This document shows positions 60,712 through 64,000 of a stretch of 64,000 nucleotides of DNA, in pieces. Both the position numbers and the translations under genes were made by a program. Source of the DNA: Enterococcus pseudoavium NBRC 100491 (GTDB lineage: Bacteria; Bacillota; Bacilli; Lactobacillales; Enterococcaceae); the NCBI RefSeq assembly GCF_001544295.1, contig NZ_BCQF01000008.1, positions 1 to 64,000 of the forward strand. The letters are read 5' to 3'. The stretch's first letter is position 1. Every line of letters starts with the position of its first letter. Under the pieces are notes generated by a model that made no database searches, was not told where the DNA came from, and was given only the letters and a program-made list of their open reading frames with translations.

Positions 60712-60727
60712 GATTGGAAAACTCAGA
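60704..60727. repeat. Right attachment site of element 2
   Basis: Direct repeat of 53314-53337, with an identical 13-bp core TGGAAAACTCAGA and an identical TGGTAG six-mer five bases before it. Confidence 0.75.
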
Positions 60728-60793
60728 TAGAAAAAGAAGGATTTTTAGCTCTTTAGAACGTTGATAAATCCCCATTCTCGCTGAGTTTTGCCA

Positions 60794-61864
60794 TTATCTC
60801 CTATACATCTTAAATTCCAAATACAAATCATTATAGATTCCTAGATATTCTGGTCCTAGATCTTTATAGACTTCTAAATGACTGATCGTAGCATCATCCG
60901 GATAAAATTGTTTATCACCGGAGATACTTTTCGGCAACATCGCCAACGCTTTTTTATTAGGTGTCGAGTAACCAATGTATTCAGCATTTTGTTTGGCTGA
61001 TTCAGGTTTCAGCATGAAATTTATAAAATCATAGGCACCAGTTTTATTTTTGGCGGTCTTGGGCATCACGATATTATCAAACCAGAGATTAGAGCCTTCT
61101 GGTGGAATCACATAATGCAAGTGTTGATTTTCTGCCATCATATCAGCGGCTTCACCGGAAAAGGTCACGGCCACGGCACTTTCTTCGTTGGCCATGTACA
61201 TCTTGATCTCATCGGCGACAATCGCTTTAACATTGGGTGTCATCCCATTCAATTTCTTTATGGCTTGATTTAATTGGGAGCGATCTTTGCTGTTGATGGA
61301 ATAACCGAGACTGGTCAATGACAAGCCCATGACTTCACGTGCACCATCGATCAACATGATATTATTTTTTAATTCTGGACGCCATAGATCATCCCAGTGT
61401 TGGATTTTTTCTCCTGAGACAAATTTGTCATTATAAACAATTCCTAACGTGCCCCAGAAATAAGGGATCGAGTATTTATTCTCTCGATCAAAATCCAAGT
61501 CTAAAAAGCGTTGATCAATGTTTTCCAGCCCTTTGATTTTTGTATGATCCAATGGCAGCAATAATTTTTCTTTTTTCATTTTTTGAATCATGTATTCACT
61601 AGGAATGGCGATATCGTAGGCCGTTCCCCCTTGTTTGATTTTTGCTTCCATTGCTTCGTTGGAATCAAAGGTCTCATAATTGACTTTATAGCCATATTCT
61701 TTTTCAAACTGTTTGATTAAATCAGGATCAATATAATCGCCCCAATTATAAATATTCAGCACTTTGGAACTGGCATTAGAGGAGTGGTTCAAACGAACAA
61801 CCCACAATGTCAGCAAGAGGATAATAACGATGACACCGATAAACAGTGATTGTAATTTTCTCAT
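60794..61864 (-). CDS. potD: Spermidine/putrescine ABC transporter substrate-binding protein
   Basis: Binds extracellular polyamines. The SBP begins VLNIYNWGDYIDPDLIKQFE, as in PotD, with YFWGTLGIVYN and SGEAADMMAEN later. It has a hydrophobic N-terminus (about 6-24) but no lipobox cysteine, so it appears to be anchored by an uncleaved helix or released. Its start overlaps the potC stop (ATGA). Last gene of potABCD. Confidence 0.93.
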   Translation of the reverse strand: MRKLQSLFIGVIVIILLLTLWVVRLNHSSNASSKVLNIYNWGDYIDPDLIKQFEKEYGYKVNYETFDSNEAMEAKIKQGGTAYDIAIPSEYMIQKMKKEKLLLPLDHTKIKGLENIDQRFLDLDFDRENKYSIPYFWGTLGIVYNDKFVSGEKIQHWDDLWRPELKNNIMLIDGAREVMGLSLTSLGYSINSKDRSQLNQAIKKLNGMTPNVKAIVADEIKMYMANEESAVAVTFSGEAADMMAENQHLHYVIPPEGSNLWFDNIVMPKTAKNKTGAYDFINFMLKPESAKQNAEYIGYSTPNKKALAMLPKSISGDKQFYPDDATISHLEVYKDLGPEYLGIYNDLYLEFKMYRR

Positions 61865-62706
61865 TTCAGCACTGCCACCTCCTCAAATTCTCGTTTACGT
61901 TTACGAGCCTTCTTCGAGGTATCGCGACTAATAAAGTAATAGCCTACGACTAAGATAAGCGAGAAAATAAAGACCAGCGTCGATAAGGCATTGATTTCTA
62001 AACTAATTCCCTGGCGCGCTCGTGAATAGATTTCCACCGACATGGTCGTGAAGCCATTACCAGTCACGAAGAATGTCACGGCAAAATCATCTAATGAATA
62101 CGTAAAAGCCATGAAATAACCGGCGATGATTCCCGGTGTCAAAAACGGTAAAATAATATTGGACAATACTTGAAAGTTATTTGCTCCCAGATCTCGCGCC
62201 GCATCGATCATCGAATCGTTCATTTCTTTCAGCTTTGGCAAGACCATCAATACCACAATCGGAATACTGAAGGCGATATGAGAAAGCAAGACACTGACAA
62301 AGCCTAACTGAAAGTTCTTCAAGACACCGCCCAGCATCGTGAATAGAATCAAAAAGCTAGCCCCGATAATGACATCTGGTGAAACCATCAAGATATTGTT
62401 CAGACCTAATAAAGTATTGCGAGAACCCCGCTTCTTCGTATAATAGATCCCCATCGCGCCAAACGTTCCAATTATCGTCGCCAGTAACGCGGATAAAAAA
62501 GCCAAGATAAAAGTTTGGAGTACGATTCCAATCAAACGGCGATCAGCAAAAAGATTTTGATAATGTTCCCAAGTAAAGCCAGTGAAGTTGCTCATATTAC
62601 CACCGGCATTAAAAGAATAAAAAATTAAATAAAAGATCGGGATATACAACAAAACAAAAACGAAAATCAAATAAAGATTGGCCCACGAAAATTTTCTTCT
62701 CTTCAT
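61861..62706 (-). CDS. potC: Polyamine ABC transporter permease
   Basis: Six-helix inner-membrane subunit, 281 residues. The EAA motif region is DAARDLGANNFQVLSNIILPFLTPGI near residue 165. Overlaps potD by four bases and potB by four. AGGAGGTC ribosome site. Ends with a charged tail. Confidence 0.95.
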   Translation of the reverse strand: MKRRKFSWANLYLIFVFVLLYIPIFYLIFYSFNAGGNMSNFTGFTWEHYQNLFADRRLIGIVLQTFILAFLSALLATIIGTFGAMGIYYTKKRGSRNTLLGLNNILMVSPDVIIGASFLILFTMLGGVLKNFQLGFVSVLLSHIAFSIPIVVLMVLPKLKEMNDSMIDAARDLGANNFQVLSNIILPFLTPGIIAGYFMAFTYSLDDFAVTFFVTGNGFTTMSVEIYSRARQGISLEINALSTLVFIFSLILVVGYYFISRDTSKKARKRKREFEEVAVLK

Positions 62707-63512
62707 TTCACCCGACCTCCTTTTCTTTTTTCACCAGTTAGCATCATTACGATGAACATTGCCACGATCAAAATCACACCGATCGTTGAACCCATCCCCC
62801 AGTTTTGAGTGACTAAGAAATGTTCTTCGATTGCAGTCCCCAGTGTAATCACACGATTTCCTCCAATCAAACGGGTCAACATGAATAATGAGAGTGACGG
62901 GATAAAGACAGCCTGTACGCCACTTTTGACTCCATTCAATGACAAAGGAAAAATTACTCGTCGGAAAGTATCAAAATTATTTGCTCCTAGATCACGACTC
63001 GCACTAATCAACGAAGGATTGATTTCCTCCAAAGCATTAAAAATCGGCATAATCATAAAGGGCAGCTCAATATAGGCTGCAACGAACATAAAACTAAAAT
63101 CAGTAAATAGCAGCTGTTTTTGTCCGATGCCAATGAAGCTTAAAAAGTCATTGACGGAACCATTAGCACTAAAAATCCCAATAAAAGCATAGGCCTTCAG
63201 CAATAGATTGATCCACGTCGGCAAGACCACCAATAAAAGCAGCAACTGACGATGCTTCAGCTTGGATAAGAAATACGCTGTGGGATAGCTGATTAAAAGT
63301 GTCATCAAAGTAATCAAAAACGCAAACAACACGGAATTGACTGTCATCATCAAATAAGTTTTTGACGTCAAATAAGTGTGATAATTACTCAAAGTAAAAT
63401 TGCCGTTCATATCAAAGAAGGATTGATAAACAATTAAAATAACTGGTGCGATCACAAAAAATAGCAACCAGAAAAAATATGGAATCGAATATAGCCGACG
63501 CATATTTTTCAC
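62703..63512 (-). CDS. potB: Polyamine ABC transporter permease
   Basis: Six-helix inner-membrane subunit. EAA motif SASRDLGANNFDTFRRVIFPLSLNGV near residue 175. The GTG at 63512 is preferred because GGAGGGG sits six bases before it; the ATG at 63527 is in frame but overlaps that ribosome site. Forms the channel with PotC. Confidence 0.93.
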   Translation of the reverse strand: MKNMRRLYSIPYFFWLLFFVIAPVILIVYQSFFDMNGNFTLSNYHTYLTSKTYLMMTVNSVLFAFLITLMTLLISYPTAYFLSKLKHRQLLLLLVVLPTWINLLLKAYAFIGIFSANGSVNDFLSFIGIGQKQLLFTDFSFMFVAAYIELPFMIMPIFNALEEINPSLISASRDLGANNFDTFRRVIFPLSLNGVKSGVQAVFIPSLSLFMLTRLIGGNRVITLGTAIEEHFLVTQNWGMGSTIGVILIVAMFIVMMLTGEKRKGGRVK

Positions 63513-63557
63513 GATAGTCCCCTCCATTCAAAAAGTCTGGAAAATACCCAGACAGTC

Positions 63558-64000
63558 TTAATCTTCATAACTTTCTAATCGAGCTTCGAAGTCTTCTTCG
63601 CTTTCATTAAAGCGCATCACGTGAATGTCCTCCGGCTCGAAATACAGCCCGACTTTGCTGCCGATCTTGGCTTTCTTCGTTGAGTGGACCATCCACTCAT
63701 TGCCATCGGAGTCGATCCCGTTCATTTCATAGTGGACCCCCCGGAATAACTGGCTATCAACGGTCACAACTAATTTGCCTTTTTCTGGCGTCGTCAAACT
63801 TAGATCTTCCGGCCGTAAAACGACTTCAACCGGTTCGTTGGGGCGCATCCCGCCATCGACACATTCAAATTCCTTGCCGACAAATTTCACTAAGTTATCC
63901 TCTAACATCTCACCCGAAACGATATTACTCTCACCAACAAAATCGGCTACAAAATGATTGATTGGTTCATCATAAATATCCACTGGTGTGCCACTTTGCA
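63558..64000 (-). CDS. potA: Polyamine ABC transporter ATPase, C-terminal part
   Basis: Only the 3-prime end lies in the window; the frame is open to the right edge ([27 protein letters not shown]). This is the end of the ABC domain and the C-terminal TOBE domain ([13 protein letters not shown] and [17 protein letters not shown]) of PotA. Walker motifs are outside the window. First gene of potABCD, 45 bp before potB. Confidence 0.93.
   Translation of the reverse strand, partial: QSGTPVDIYDEPINHFVADFVGESNIVSGEMLEDNLVKFVGKEFECVDGGMRPNEPVEVVLRPEDLSLTTPEKGKLVVTVDSQLFRGVHYEMNGIDSDGNEWMVHSTKKAKIGSKVGLYFEPEDIHVMRFNESEEDFEARLESYED

Larger units (their letters stand above)
53314..60727. mobile_element. 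Element 2: integrative element with HTH-MOBT relaxase and arsenic cargo
   Basis: About 7.4 kb between 24-bp imperfect direct repeats. Gene order: integrase, DUF3173 protein, 40-residue protein, HTH+Rep_trans initiator, divergent repressor, hairpin-rich region, ars operon. The module resembles integrative mobilizable elements with MOBT relaxases. No conjugation genes are present, so any transfer would need a helper element. Confidence 0.78.

Noticed and set aside
1-64000. CRISPR arrays, rRNA genes and intact insertion sequences
   Set aside because: No regularly spaced repeats, rRNA sequence or transposase gene could be recognised; the only tRNA found is tRNA-Gly and its 3-prime fragment.

Overview
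The window looks like part of an Enterococcus chromosome (Lactobacillales, low GC). Evidence: AGGAGG-type ribosome binding sites throughout, conserved Firmicute gene blocks (miaA-hflX-PLP protein-glnR-glnA; zapA-cvpA-mutS2-trxA-uvrC facing rnhC; ireB-ruvX-DUF1292; rex facing an ABC-F gene), an IreB protein with the enterococcal N-terminal threonines, and an Msr-type ABC-F resistance gene with a macrolide leader peptide. I do not assign a species.

Layout. 1-29.7 kb is mostly core chromosome. It holds an ABC exporter with a small HTH/membrane-protein operon, uvrC, trxA, mutS2, cvpA, zapA, rnhC, an amidase, an amino-acid ABC transporter without its ATPase, an msr(C)-like ABC-F gene behind a transcription attenuator, a lactate-oxidase-type flavoenzyme, the ireB and glnRA blocks, clpP with a CtsR box, a membrane nuclease, an SPFH/NfeD pair and a CPBP protease. 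29.7-36.9 kb is an integrated element (element 1) in a tRNA-Gly(CCC) gene. It is bounded by a 53-bp direct repeat and carries a disulfide oxidoreductase plus TetR cargo, a Rep_trans/MOBT initiator, a winged-helix protein, an XRE repressor and a tyrosine integrase. 37-42 kb holds a sortase-like pseudogene, a thioredoxin-like protein, rex, an ABC-F ATPase and a C39-like peptidase.

42.1-50.9 kb is a nine-gene catabolic operon on the minus strand, read from 49.7 down to 42.2 kb: D-2-hydroxyacid dehydrogenase, GldA-like dehydrogenase, EIIC, EIID, EIIB, a membrane protein resembling an inactive M28 peptidase, EIIA, uxuA and KDPG aldolase. A divergent RpiR regulator faces it. The operon has no KDG kinase, which fits uptake of a sugar acid as its phosphate and breakdown through phosphorylated intermediates. 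51-53 kb holds a small-RNA-like transcription unit, a rhodanese lipoprotein and a DedA/TVP38 protein.

53.3-60.7 kb is a second element (element 2) bounded by a 24-bp imperfect direct repeat. It has an integrase, a DUF3173 protein, a 40-aa small protein, an HTH+Rep_trans (MOBT) relaxase/initiator, a divergent repressor with back-to-back promoters, and an arsenic-resistance operon (arsR-acr3-arsC-arsP-like permease-CxxC protein). It lies just downstream of the potABCD polyamine operon, which runs off the right edge inside potA.
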